Assembly (NCBI RefSeq): GCF_964340395.1
Contig: NC_135552.1
Span: 11,686,694-11,750,693 of the forward strand
Direction: 5' to 3'
Source of the DNA: Glandiceps talaboti
Taxonomy: Eukaryota; Hemichordata; Enteropneusta; Spengelidae
DNA: 64,000 nt
Of this stretch, positions 12,831 to 27,200 are shown one piece after another. The notes beneath the pieces were generated by a model that saw only the letters and a program-made list of their open reading frames with translations, was not told where the DNA came from and did not search any database. Position numbers and translations under genes: made by a program. Each line of letters begins with the position of its first letter. Position 1 is the first letter of the stretch.

Positions 12831-14731
12831 CCACACTCTGTATATGTTGTAACAACGAAGGGCAGTAATCATGACACAATCAGGCTTACACAGTAATGAT
12901 AAGAACACAATTAAAATGTCAATGTTTTGTTTTATTATAGCTATTAATAGTTATACAAATTCACTACTGGTCATTTACATATCACGTGAACGTATAAACC
13001 GTACCAAAACCGGGTTATTTATTTTGAAAAGCTACCGCGATTTCTTGTCTACGTTGTAACAAAATTTTGTTTGCGATCTGTGGTGACTTCATTTATAGGA
13101 TGGTATCCATAGAGTAGAGCACACTAGTTAAAGTTAACTTCTTCATTATCGACTATTTATTTTACTAATACAGACAAAGGTTTGTCCCCTGTACAGTGTA
13201 CGTAAGTATCTATTTTTCACCAAGATCAACACATTAAGGTTTTAACAGGAAGCATGTTTTTTTTTTTTAAACTCCATTAGCTTATTTTTTTAAATGCATC
13301 GCTGGTATCATCACAACAAATTACTCTGAAGTAACCGGAAGCATGCTTTTAATTCCCCAAATCTCATTATTATTTTAAAAAAAAAAGATCGCAAGGAAGT
13401 AATCGGAAATTATCCTTTTACATCACCGCACACAGTAGGTCAGAAATCATGTCTATTTATTTTAGATCAGTACTGATGAGGTTACTAGAGGACCACCATA
13501 CATGTGTGACGGTAATAAAAACAATTATAAATCATATAGTAAATGCATAATCTTAGGACCCTCCCCCATCAAGTCAGTATGCAGAACTTATCAAGTGGGA
13601 GTGTAAAGACCCCTTTCTCTGATGTAAAAATGCATTAAAATATAATATGTAAAATTATATTGTATTGACAAATCTGGACTAACCTTTGTGTATTCCATGT
13701 ACTCCATTTAGATTGTCTTCGTAATAATATAAGGTATCGATCGGCTACAACTAAACGTATTTACATGGCTCGGCTTGTTTTGTCTGTGTACAGTGATTCA
13801 TTTAGTATTTTGGTTTTGTGAGTACCCAGTACTGACTTTATGACCTAAACACTGAAATGACTAACTAAAAAGATAGCACTGCATATAAGTATAAATACAT
13901 TGTATCAGTTCAGTTGTGTTAATAAGTATAAGCTTAACTACACTATCAATTTAGTTGTGCGGTTGACGTTCTTTATTTCCATGTTTTGTCACAGTATCTT
14001 AAAAAATAGTCGATTACAAAAAGAAAGAAAGAACAAAGTATTAATATATGTGCATATGTTGGTATCGCAACATTTAAATATTACGTGTCATTTTTTACGA
14101 TCCGACCATAGAGGGCGTCATTTGATAAATGTGGTCAGATTCCATAAATATGGGGGTCGGTCGAGTTTGGAGAAACATAGAACTATAAATAGGGCCAGCC
14201 TATACAGTTAATGTACTAACATGTGGCTGTTGTATAAGGTGTGGTCATGGTTGCTAGGGCCAGTTATGTAAATATGCTTTGAACAATATTTGAAGTAATA
14301 ACACCTTCAGAAACATCCCTACCAAATTTCAGTCCCATCCACCAGGTCGTTTTCAAGATATTTTTTTAGACCTAATTTGCATATTACTGATGGGAGTCAT
14401 TGTATCGTGAAGTCCTTCATCTACACATCCCCCATTAAATTTCACCCCAAAATTCTTCCCAACACCCCAACCAATAGCAAATTTGAGGACAAGCCTCCAA
14501 GTAGTTACCAAAACCCACATATTTTGACTCAAATGTCATTTTCATTTGAAAAAATTTCCATCTACGCATCCCAGTAATGTTCTCACCAAATATCAAGGCA
14601 ATTAGCAGTTTTTGATTTTGTCAATTACACACACACACTTCATCATGCCTGTAGCAATACTGAACCAGTTCAATTGTGCCAAAAAAAATCATGTCATGGC
14701 CCTTTATATTGGCAGTTTTGATTTTACGTCA

Positions 14732-14782
<51 letters not shown>

Positions 14783-17100
14783 CATCATGCCTGCAGCAAT
14801 ACTGAAGCAGTTCAATCCCGCCAAATAAATTATCACGTGATGGCCCTATATTGTGTTCATATCTTGTTGACACTGTCTCTATATAATGTAGGTAGTGCAG
14901 GTGTAGTGCATTACAAGTATTCAAAGTATAGAATTTGAGAACAGATCAGGAGAACATTTGGGTGTTTTGAAATGTTGCACTGGTAACTGGTGTACTTAAA
15001 GATTATTTGATTGACCCGCTTTATATCAACGACGTAAACCATGTACCACAGGCCTCTTTATGGCACTTCCCAAAACATATTTCATTGCTTTAGCGAAGTA
15101 TGTCCTCTGGCTTGCGAGAATACTTTATCTAGCATATTCTCTATCCTGTTATTTTTATACATTCATGTATTTATTAATTTGAGGACGTACCACTACAACG
15201 CCAGCTGTGTGCAGTCAATCACTTTACCATCCCCAAAACTACATCAAAAAGTGAGCCTTGAAACATTTTGCTGCAGCCATAGGTACTCACTATACACACC
15301 ATACATGTAAACACTACAGAACACTACATCATGTACAAATGTAGATTTAGTATATGAATCACCAAACAAATATGATATATTCAACAAAATTTATTTGTAA
15401 ATGTTAGTACATGTATACATCAAAAGGAGAACAAGTCTTACCTAGAACAGAAATAACGCAATTAGATTTTGTGAAACATGTATGAAAAAGATTGAACAAA
15501 ACTCACACCACGTGTGCCGAAAAGAATTTAACAAATTTTGAACTTTGAAAAGTATGATTATACTGTAAATACAGAGACTAAGTTTATTTGCATAAATATT
15601 TCCAGCAAAGAAATACTGTTATACAGACTTCTGTAAATGCTTTCAAAAACTAATATAGTTCTCATTAAATTTTGTAACTCTAAACTTCACCAAAGCTATA
15701 AGATAGGTTCATGTGACTCCTATTTCTTTGATATGATCATCATGGCTCAGAAAGATTAAAGGTTCAGCTATCAATATTGAAGTAAGATATACAGGTAAAT
15801 GAAAGCTATAGTGTCATATATGAGTGTAGACTTTAAGATACATCATGTCGTATGAAATAATCACATTTCTGGTTATACCCTAAAACAGACATCTCATTCT
15901 TAATGGTTTTGCAAACAAGATATTTAACTAATTTTGAATATTTTCAAACGAGATTTTCCACCAGTCTGAAAGGTTTGTAGTTGTTTACTCTCTAAGTGAT
16001 AGCAGTGTAGAATGTCCATGTCGATGAATCTCTGCCTAATATTCAAATCAAATGACACTTTTCATGGTAGATAACGAGTCTGACTAGTATCACTATAATA
16101 TAACGCAAATGATGAACAGAGCCGAGTATATATATTCATGACTATAATACTGTAAACCTAAATATTTCTGCTACTAGAACATTTTGTGATTTTACAATCT
16201 TTAGCTAGTTCTCAAGGATTAATTTTCACTAATTACCAAACTGGTACATTGTGTTAATGTACAAGAAGACATTTTAGTCATTACTTATTTTTGCGTTTTT
16301 GTTTGCCAGCGAAATAAACAAAAATAAATCTTTTAGTAAAAATCTCTAGGTTTACAGTATGAAGTCAAATGCATGATAAAAACTTATCAAAAAGTTTACT
16401 AGTTCCATAACTTATGGAAATGTATAGCTGCAATAACTTCAAAGGCTAAGCAGAGTCAAAGTTTTTTTCTTCACTTTACATATTCAATGTGTAAAGAAGA
16501 ATTTTAGCACCAATTTATTGCTAGTCTTCTGTTTGGGTCAGAGGGAATAATATCTGTGAAATAAAAACACAAACATACAACTAATGTTACAATGATATAA
16601 TATGTATTACTATCATGTTGTTGTACTGTTTCCAATGCATCTCATTGTATTGTATCTCTCATTGTATCTCATTGTAGTCTGTCACATACAAAAGTTGAGC
16701 GACATTGTTAGCCAGCACTCACATCTATCCTAAACTGCCTTTCTGTGCCTGCTAGATCAAAAGATTTAGGCCACTGCAATGAAGTTGTGATTAGAAGTTC
16801 AAACAGAGGTCATTATGAAGATTAAATCAAACATAACAGAAGAGTTTCTGCTTCTGATGATAAGAATGATTGTTGTTATGGTGATAGCTGTCAATTCTGT
16901 GCACTTGATAAAACACTACACTATGGCTTTTTCAAAATTAATTATTTCAAGTAAGGAAAAGATTATCATACAGAAATATAACATTAAAGAGTAATGCAGA
17001 TATTAATCACTTGATCAGAAAGAGCAAACACCAATACTAGGGTTGTGATATATTCATTAAATTCTACCACATTTATATGATGATGAATATATTATGTATT
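12831..17100. other. Intergenic region between genes M and A2
   Basis: I see no supportable gene. Repeat blocks lie at 14.25-14.64 kb (gccagttatgtaaatatgc and accaaatttcagtcc words), followed by two direct copies of an acttcatcatgcctg(t/c)agcaatactgaa segment (about 14637 and 14779) separated by a CA tract. The rest, 15.0-17.1 kb, is AT-rich unique sequence. Confidence 0.5.
14624..14830. repeat. Direct repeat with CA tracts
   Basis: A segment reading tcaattacacacac, then cttcatcatgcctg and agcaatactgaa(c/g)cagttcaat, occurs twice, about 140 bp apart, each time following a CA run. The second CA run (14737-14779) is expanded. Confidence 0.7.
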
Positions 17101-17104
17101 TGCA

Positions 17105-17114
17105 TTTATTTATT
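17105..17114 (-). terminator. Polyadenylation signal of gene A2
   Basis: Two overlapping AATAAA hexamers on the minus strand, about 260 bp downstream of the gene A2 stop. This fits a short 3' UTR. Confidence 0.45.
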
Positions 17115-17372
17115 TGATTACATTTTCATCTGCATAGCTGGCCAAAATACGAGAGTATCTTGCAAAGATCATGGTTTGAAGTACTACTTTGTCACACTTA
17201 TACTGCCTGTTTCACTTCACTTGTACTGAATATGGTCATTTTACAATATCCTGACAAGAAAGTCTACTTGTACATGAAGTTACTATTGGTAATAATAATG
17301 ATGTTGTAATGGTGTTACGGAGTAATTCTCCATGCTAAGATGATACTTACCACTCTTATAACATTCTGACTT

Positions 17373-20300
17373 TTACATCAATTCAACTCTGTTGACTGGG
17401 TCGCGCTGTGCTCTAATTTTCAACACCTCAATTTCATCCATTTCTACAAAAAATAAAGTATGATTTGTGTGAATAGAATACATGTTCTTCCATTTAGGTT
17501 TCTGTATATTGATGTATATTAACTCTGCAATTTGCTGTTGAATATACATAATGTACATAGATGCATTGAGTCAAAAGTGACATACAGCATCACAACTTAC
17601 TAACTTCAGAAATGCTCTCCTGGCTTTTTAACGGCTTTATGGGGTTAATATTTGGTATTCAATTTACAAGTAGTACAGCACTTAGGTAGGTATACCAGTG
17701 TTTTTGCTAAGATTGGGGAACCCCCAGTAACAGAATTGGGGAATATAGTAAACATGCATACTTTCACATACATTACACCATACTTTTGGTGGGGAACCCT
17801 GGTAAAATGACAGGGGAACTCAGGTGGATTTGACCTGCTTATTGCCTGTAACAAAAACACTGCATACAATACATGAACTTATTATTTCTTTGAATGTGAC
17901 CATAGCATATTATTGCCATATAGTATGCACATGGTGAAAAGTTTAAGTTTGTGTCTTACTTTATTGATAGTTTGTTTTCTGTAGTAACATCAAGGTGTCA
18001 TTAGATACTCCGCAGTTGTAGAATGAATTAAGCAAGGGGTGCAGAACAGAGTAATCAATGGGTTCTTAATCCTGTGATAAAATGGCATACATATACTTAG
18101 ATATCATAAAATTTGGTTTACCTGTATCAGTGTTTCCCGTTAAGTCTTCCAATTTTCCATCACAAAAAAGGTAAGAATGCAGATCTTTGATATCTGTGTA
18201 GTCCAAGTGATGTGACTGCATGATCAAAGAAAAAACAACACCCTTATAACAGCACACTCACTGATATACTCAACAAATCTCAGTACAACACACTGCTGTA
18301 TATCATGTGATTACATTACTGTGATGATAAATTATATTCACATTATTGGAGCTTTGTATAGTATTTACAGATAACACAAAATAACTTCAACTTAAACAAG
18401 GTACGATTGCCCAACATCATACAAGCTCAATAAACATCTTTATTCACTTTGGAGAAGGGGTTCTCGCATCAATGCAATTGCCGAGCTTCTTTTTTGCACT
18501 TATAAAAAATTTGGAAAATTTTCACACTTTCAACTGGTTCAGTTGAAAGTGAGATGTTGATAAATTTATTATACACCACTACCATTTTCACCATGGTTAA
18601 TAATATTATATATAGACATGTCCATGTTGCACTAGTAAATGTTCATTTAGGGGAGGGGTTTTGAAAATGAATGAAGTTAAAGCGATCACCCTAAAGTAAA
18701 ATCATCTATAATACAAATATAAAGGTAGTGATAATTATTTTTAAACATACATACATTAATGTCTAGCTCATGTATTGTCCCAGATGAGCATGCCATTTAT
18801 CTAGATAAAAATTTCTCTTACAGTACTTGAAAAGGCAATGGCATTTCAGGACTTCCTGCTTTAAAGGAAATCAAGTCAATTTGATGAAATTAAGTTTTGT
18901 TGAAGTCCAGTCCAGTGTTAATGCAGTAGGAGAGAGATTTGCACCAATTGTGTTGCTCATTGGAGTCAAACTGAAGAATGCTCCTTTCAAATGATTACCA
19001 TATGTGATTTTCCTTATGTCAATGACAACGCACATCTATGTGTCTACAGATAATTCATTACCTGCCTACTAAGATGTCTCTGGACAGGTGATACATTTTT
19101 TAGAAAATATGCTCAAAAATTGGTAAGCAATGGAAGGGTAGTTTTACTCATTAGACTAGCTTACTGCATACTTACCAGGCATGGAACTGGGATATCTGGT
19201 GGCTCTTTGCAACTTCCAACTTTCTCCACATCAATATGATGAGTTTCTCCAGTGTTATGCCAGGATGGATAATTGCCAATGTCTGGCATGTCTAAAATCA
19301 AACAACATTTGAAAATTTTAAAGTTGTTTAAGATTTTCATTTTAAAACTGTTTCTCCTTTCATATTTATAATATTATATGTTTCATCCATGGTTTCTATC
19401 TTATACAGGGAACAAAAGCAAGGATGACTACCTTAGTGACATTTCTTTATGCTTTGAGAACTAAGAACATCATTTTTACTAATTCTAAGCTGTGCAAACA
19501 GGCTGAAATAGAGTGATGAAAATTGCCTCCTAAAATTGAGTATATAAAAATTCAAGAACACTAGTCTTGTAGTGTCCTCTTTGAACATACATCAACCAAC
19601 TTTAATATGTTGTAACAATGGCTATTTGTTCACAAATAAGTTCTAGCATGTATGAAAATGTCAGGGCCTCAGTTACAGAGAGTGACTTCAATTACTTTGT
19701 TTGGATGAATATTCTGATACCAATCCAACATGTTTCACGTAATTTTCATGAGAATATTTAAACACATTATATTATTTAATTAAATTTCAACAAGTTTTGT
19801 GAGAGAATAACTTTTCAAAAAAATTAACGTAACTTACCAAAACATTTTCCTTCGCCACCATCATCTTGAAACTCTTCCGAAGAGAATGGTTTGTGTTGTT
19901 GGTTCAGAGGTGATAATGTATTTACAATTTCTTTTAAGCTCATCAGACACATATCTAAAGCCACATCGGATTCCATCTTGTCATTGTCGAATGGATTCAA
20001 AATTAAATCATGGGAGTCTTGTCCAAAAAGACTTGTAGAATCCTGGAACAGAGAAATTAAAATGAATTTTACTTGATGCATGTGTTTCATCATGGTAGTA
20101 GCATCACACTCTTCACTTTGATGACAACTTATAAAGTAGTGAACATATTGAATATCAAAAGTTGGTGTTGACTTTTCATTACAATAATAATGATTAAGTT
20201 GACCTTACTTATAAAATACAACTGTAATTAACAGCTATCATTTTGCTACGTGCATTTGAAAAAAGTAAGTTGAAATGTGTCAAGACTAAAGTCAAGATCA

Positions 20301-21211
20301 TCCAGGAAGGGGTTGATCCTGATGCATCACTGACTCACAGCAATTTCTTTCTTCTGCCCAACCCCAAACTTTGGTGTTCCATGACTACATGTTGGCTCAC
20401 ATGAAAATCTAGTCATACATCATTATGACTCCTCTTAAAAATTCTGCTTTTTATTATAAGGAACACACACACACACACACACGCACATGATTGTGCACAT
20501 ATGCATGCATGCACATGTACGCACATGCATACATGCACACACACACACATGCGTTTTATTCACTGTCCATGCATGTGAACATACGCATGCATGCACATAT
20601 ACGCGAACACACACACACACACACACACACACATCAATTTTATTCACCTCTTGGGAATAAGTTGTGTGTCTGCGTTCCTGAAATCCACTCTTCTCAAACT
20701 CCCCACTGTATTCTGAGAGTGATTGCTCCATCACCTTCTGGGTTTCAGCTGACAGCTGTACTCCCTGGAACAGAAGAGAATATGGTAAATGAAAATATTC
20801 ATTATACGTCCTATGGATATGCAAACTGACAACAAATGACAACCTATGTTTTCAAACACAACAGCTCTATAAAGCCAAGCCTCAGACAGTTAGTGACCAA
20901 ACCTAGGTGTAAACATCTGCTTATCCCTTGATATTTTCCTTTGTTGAAACTTGGAGAATTTGATTGATACAGTCAGAGCTAATATGTATATTATGCGAGG
21001 CAAGGTTTATATTTTGGAAGAAACTATTTAATGTGGTTTTAGTCTGACAAAAATGATGTGGATGATCATTTTGTAGTTGGTACAACATGTGAATAAAATC
21101 TTGATTTTTTGAAGTTCAAAACATTTAAAACTTCCTTTCAAGTAGTATAATGCATATGATGGTAACCTTTGTTGACATGCACTAAATTCAAAATTACTTG
21201 ATCCATCAATT

Positions 21212-21250
<39 letters not shown>

Positions 21251-24200
21251 GAAAAGATTTTCCCGCACCAGACGTTAACTGCATTACTCTGTTCAATATT
21301 ACTGATATTAAATCCACAACAAGTGCTTACAATGCTTAAATAGGGATGTCTTTAGGTTGTTGTTGCAAAGTCTACCAATCAACTTGTTGTTTACATGGCA
21401 TTGGTTATATCTGACTGAAGAGTTGTGTACATATACATACCTTATTATGCTTCAACATTGACAAATTATGGGTGACATGTGGTGTTTGATTGCTTTCTTC
21501 TACTGGAGTGCATGTAGGTAATTGTGAACCTTTGTTTGGAATACTGGTCTGACTTTCAGATACTGGTCTTGACAGATTAATATCCTGTATGTAATTTTCA
21601 TGACTTGATACTCCCTCAGTTGTAACATCACTTGCATCATCCATATCAACTGAACTGTATACAGAATCTGCACAGTGAAATGAAATATCAATAAGTGAGT
21701 AATTAGTAAATTTTTTTGCAAACAAGACCACTTACTATTATAAAAATAAAACATGCACATTGATTTTATTCAGGACATCGTGTGTGCTTATAATTTATAT
21801 AATTTACCATATGAAGGGTTTTCATAAAACCAGTTTGGGATAAATTTCAATCTTAATTCCTAATTACAAGGACAAAATGCTAAAAATTGATAGTCGTTCA
21901 CTATAGGAGAAACATTACATAAACTACACAAGTTACAATATCATAACTTTTCAGAAATATTTTGAAGTCTTCCTCTCTCTCAATATTCAGATTGTCAGAA
22001 GACAACTAAATTTAGCTGAATTTCTCAACTTACATGGATGCACACAACTTAAATACTTACTCAGGTTTCAGAGTTGACTTGGAAGATGAGTATTTAAAGT
22101 ATGACGGTTGGGAGGAGGCATGATCTCATCATGCCATAAATAGTGTTAATAAATGAACAGTTGAACCAAGCCCCCTCCCTTATATAAACAAGATACGACT
22201 AAAACCAAGGCAAACCAATTTCATTTACAAATAGTTTGTATGAAAGAAATGCTCTTAGGTGCACTGCACAACTAAAGCATGTTTGCAAGCAACTAGGCAT
22301 GGTGGTGGATGTATTGGCATTCTCCAATTTCCAAACATATTCCTATAAACAATTGAACACAGGACTTTACTGAAAACAGGTGTAACGATTGACATCAAAT
22401 CTTATGTGTAAGACAAACAAAAAGTCTTTTACCTGCGTCTGTGCATTTTCCATTCAATGACTCATAACTGATGTCTGGCATGTCTATTTGATGTAATAAC
22501 TAGTAGTAGAGAGACATAAAACAAGTTAAGATTTAGTAAATTTTAAGTAAATAAGCTCATCAATCAGCTCATCTTTAAAATAAAAAGACAAAAGATTGTA
22601 TCATTTTGCCTCAAGGGTTTGTATTTGACAGTAGATTTTGGCCAAAAGTCACACAGAAAAAATATTACACTATTTTGCCTCAAGGGTTTGTATTTGACAG
22701 TAGATTTTGGCCGAGTCACAACGACAAAATATTACACTATTTGGCCTCTAGGGTTCAATGTGATTGTGACAGTAGATTTTGGCCAAGAGCCACAAAGACA
22801 AAAGATTACACTATTTGGCCTCTAGGGGTTCTATCTGGCAGTAGATTTTGGCCATGAGTGTGAACCAGGGGCTTTCAAGTCATCACACTTTGACAAACAT
22901 CATTTCCCAACATTTCATGCAAACGTTGATACCATATTCTTGGTTAATTCAATAGCACTGCTTCTTTAGATTTTCATAGTTGAGTTTTAGGAACCCATGA
23001 AGTTTGTATACAGATTTGTTGACTGCATCTTCTTGTATTGTCATGCTTTGTCAAGATTTGACTGACATGGTGAAAAGTTTACCCCTCATTTCCCCTAATC
23101 TGAACTAATTGCTGAAAAGCAAGTAACTGGAATATGGGTGTATTGTGGGTTTTTTTAATGGTGGTTTTGAAACTCACAAAATGGTCAATGTTCAATGAGA
23201 AATTTGAATATTTTGGGTTGGTTTTAAGAAACCAAGGTTCATTATGATTTCACGTATTACTTGAAAACTGTTGAAGAAATAGCCAAGACCCAAGTTTAAC
23301 TGACATAAAGTTAATAAAGCCCACACATTCATGGACCATCTAAAGCATGTACCGTAATACTAGTATTCAAATTTCAAAGGTAAAATTACTCCAATCAAAT
23401 TTTCTTATTCTACTTCATCAATATTCTAGTGACAGCCCTGAATAGTTTTTCAGTGGAATACCTGAACATAATAACAATCACTCAAATGCATACCTGGTAG
23501 GAAGATGAGGTATCCATTGACTCTTCATAACAACTAAGTTTATCTTTCTCATCTACTTGGCTGTCTTCATCAGTAGACATATAACAGCCACTGTCTTCCG
23601 TATTATCTGAAATTATGATCAATAATTGCAAGTTATAAGATTTCAAAAAACACAAAGTAATGATAAAGGCAACACAGAGTTTTAGTATATTATACATATA
23701 TAGTAATGCTCACACTGAAAAGTATGAAATCTTGCTTTCCAAAAGTTATTTGGGTTTTCAATAATAAAATGTTTGAATATCTATTCAAGGGTGTCCTGTC
23801 AGTTGGTAGTTCGGTTACATAAATTCTAATTTTATTTCTTTTGTTTCTTCTAATACTTCCTTTAGTTTCATCAGCATATCTTGTTTATGACTTCTTACAT
23901 TTTAATACAACCATTTTCCTGGCTTTTGTAAGTGTTTTTGCTAAGTTTGGGGAACCCCGGTAACAGCAAGGGGGAAACAGGTAAACATGGCAGTGTTTGC
24001 CCATAGAGTCTATGGTAATTTTGTTTACTAACCCTGGTAAAATGATATGGGAACCCTGGTAATTTTACCTACTTACTACCTTAGCAAAAATACTGTATGA
24101 AATTCTCAAAGGATTTATGAATAATTTCAACACTTACACTGCCCTTTATTGAAGTTAATATTATACACATGAAAGACAATAATGTGGATGTAAGGTATCT

Positions 24201-27200
24201 CAATTTGACATTTGGTATAAATAAATAAAATATTCCATTGAAGGTCAAGTTTAGAATAATCTGGTGTGCTATTCACAATGTGGAAACCAATGCACATGTA
24301 TATATCATAATGACCAGTATTGTGGTTGATGCTAAGATGTACAAGTATACAAAACAGTTATTTCATGAATTTCCACAATTTTTTTAAACAAATATCCTAT
24401 AATAGTAATCTGAATATATTACATGTATACGTCAACCTGATCAAATTGAGTTGTCATTCAGTGAAATAACTGAAATCTTAGATCTAACTGAGGCAAATCA
24501 CCACTGACCACCATAACTTATAACATTTTCCTGTCTTACCATAGAAGCTTTGCGGATTAAACATCTTTGAACACTCCTCCCAGTGAATAATGAACCCATC
24601 TTTCCTGGCAATTGTCTTTCGGCATGATGGACAATGATAGTGTGCATGCTTGTCTTTCTTTTTCTTTCGGCACTCAAGATGACAGGCAAGAATACTTAAA
24701 TTATACTCTGAAGAATGAAACACGAAAAATAATTTAGAAAACAGTAAAATAATGTAAATGACTTGACTAATACTATTAAAGTCAATCTGATTAAAGTCCA
24801 ATGTAGGGTACTCGGTGCAATTTCATTTCAGTAAATTCATTCAGCACTCTTGTGTGGCTTGAGAATTCCTATGTATTGTGTCAGATGTAGGTAAGGCCAA
24901 AAAAAAAAATTCTGGTTCTGGTCAGGGTAAACTTTCTAAAGTGATGCGATGACGCGAATGTTTTTTTCCTAATTTTTTGTTGTTGTTGTTGCAAATTAGT
25001 AAATACACATTTTTTCTCATGTAACATTGTAATATTAAAGAATAAAACACACAGTGGTTAAAAATGCAGCTGAAAGACATGTCCATTCATCACTGATGAC
25101 ATAAATCATGTGAAAGTCAAAGCACCTAACCCTATTCCTATCCTTCAACACATAACCCCTGTGCTACATGTATAGCACAAACATATATAATTTGTATTGT
25201 CACTTTTAATACAATGTCGGTCCACTGTTCTACACTCTACAGATAGTTGAACTACTGATGACCACAGTAAAACTTGTCACTCAAAACTATATTTTAGTCT
25301 GAAAGAATGTTTTACATAAACTTAAGACAGAAATTGGACATACCTCCTATATCGATACCATGATTATGACTTCTCAGATGTTTCTTCACCTTGCTTGGCC
25401 AAGCTGGTTTAAATTTGTCACTTGGACATAATGGACAACAGTACTTGCTGCCAGCCTTGGGTAAATCTTTGAACAATTCATCTAAACTACCATATGTCAC
25501 AATTGATTTATGCTGGTGGAACATAAAACAGGGAAAGAAGTAAGACATTAAATAGTAGCTCTTTTTTGAGAATCAAATTCACATTGATCAAGTACTAGCC
25601 ATATTATAAATCGTCATAGTGTAAGAAGTTGTTGCCATGGTAACCAGACTTTGCCGTCACATCACATGTTGCTTTGATGTTTCACTATGAAGTTACCCAC
25701 CTCAATAATTTTTCATGACCTTTATACATGTTCCTGAGTCTATCAAAATATTCCCTTTCAACATGACAAAAGAAAGAAGACAAAATGAAATCCACATGTT
25801 TGATGACAAATTATAGTTCAACTGCTGCTCTCGCTTGCCCTCTTCAAAGTACAAAGTACACATTGGTATACTGCTACTGGTTTTCATGCTAGTTAATTTT
25901 AACACAAAGGTCATATACACAGGGAACCTTGTACATCCTAGCACTAACTTTGCGATTTGCCCAGCAGGAATTGTAGTGTTTGTTTAATGTTTAAAACGAC
26001 AGAATAAAAAAAAAAATCAGACTGAAAAAAACCACACCTCAAAATCAAAATGAACACGACAATTATTGCAGCTAGACTGGGTGTAAAGTACACACGTAAA
26101 TGATCTGTGCACCCACAATCAGTCAGTCACTAGGTAACACTCAAGTATAAATGGCTCAAGCGCCAAATAAATTCATACAAACAATGACAGCACACTGACT
26201 GCAGTCACGCATGGTGGCACAGGCTGGTGCTAAGTAAAGGGGAAGTGAAATCAGAATATATATATTTTCACTCAATACTTTTACTTTTTCATTATGTGGA
26301 ATAATGTAACCAAACACTACATTACATTAAAACAGAAACTATTTCAGATATAATATACAGCCAATAATTGCTATAAAATGTTTTTACATGTACCCAATAA
26401 ACCACATCCTAATTCCTCCCAAAAACATTTGACTAAAATACATTTTACATGAACTTATGGCACACACACATTTTCAATTCAATTCAATTCAACACACATG
26501 CAACTCGCAAGTAGAGCTATTACATTGAAAAGAATGATTTTACTGGATCAATACACTATAAGGGAGGGGGTCCAATTTAAATTAATGATTGTTTAGAGGT
26601 AATTATGTTCAATGTAATATATTAGGAAAAATAGTTTATCTTAACTGAATTAATTTCAAGACATGGTGTATGCTTGTCTTGTAAACTAATGAAAAATCTT
26701 GTGAAAAGTAATTGAAATCATTTATCAAATAAAACCAAGTTTCATATACACATGTAAATACAGACATTCTTCTTCTTCCTGATCAATAAATGTCAGACAT
26801 TTGAAAACAACAAACACTTTACTTTGTCTATTATTACAAATGAAGTCTTTTGCAAAATTTTGTCTTCTACACATGTCAGAATTAGCCATGAATCTTCATA
26901 CATTAAGTATATAACAAAATTAACATATACAGATGAAGGTAAAATATTACCTGATCAATATTTAGCTCTACAAGACTCCAGAGCTAACTATAAAAGAATT
27001 TAGTTTTTATCCTACATTGAACTATTCATGTCATCCCTAAATGAATATACTAAATGAACTATAATTAGTACATTACATCAGATTACAGTATCTAATTTTT
27101 AAAATAATTCATATTTACACACTTTGCACAGTATTACTTACAGAGTTAATATTTACAGCATAATTAACGTTACTAAACATTGCACATACATGTCTACTCA

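Noticed and set aside
21209-22855. CRISPR-like direct repeats (AATC run and 60-70 bp units)
   Set aside because: Eukaryotic tandem repeats without spacers. Nothing resembles a CRISPR array.
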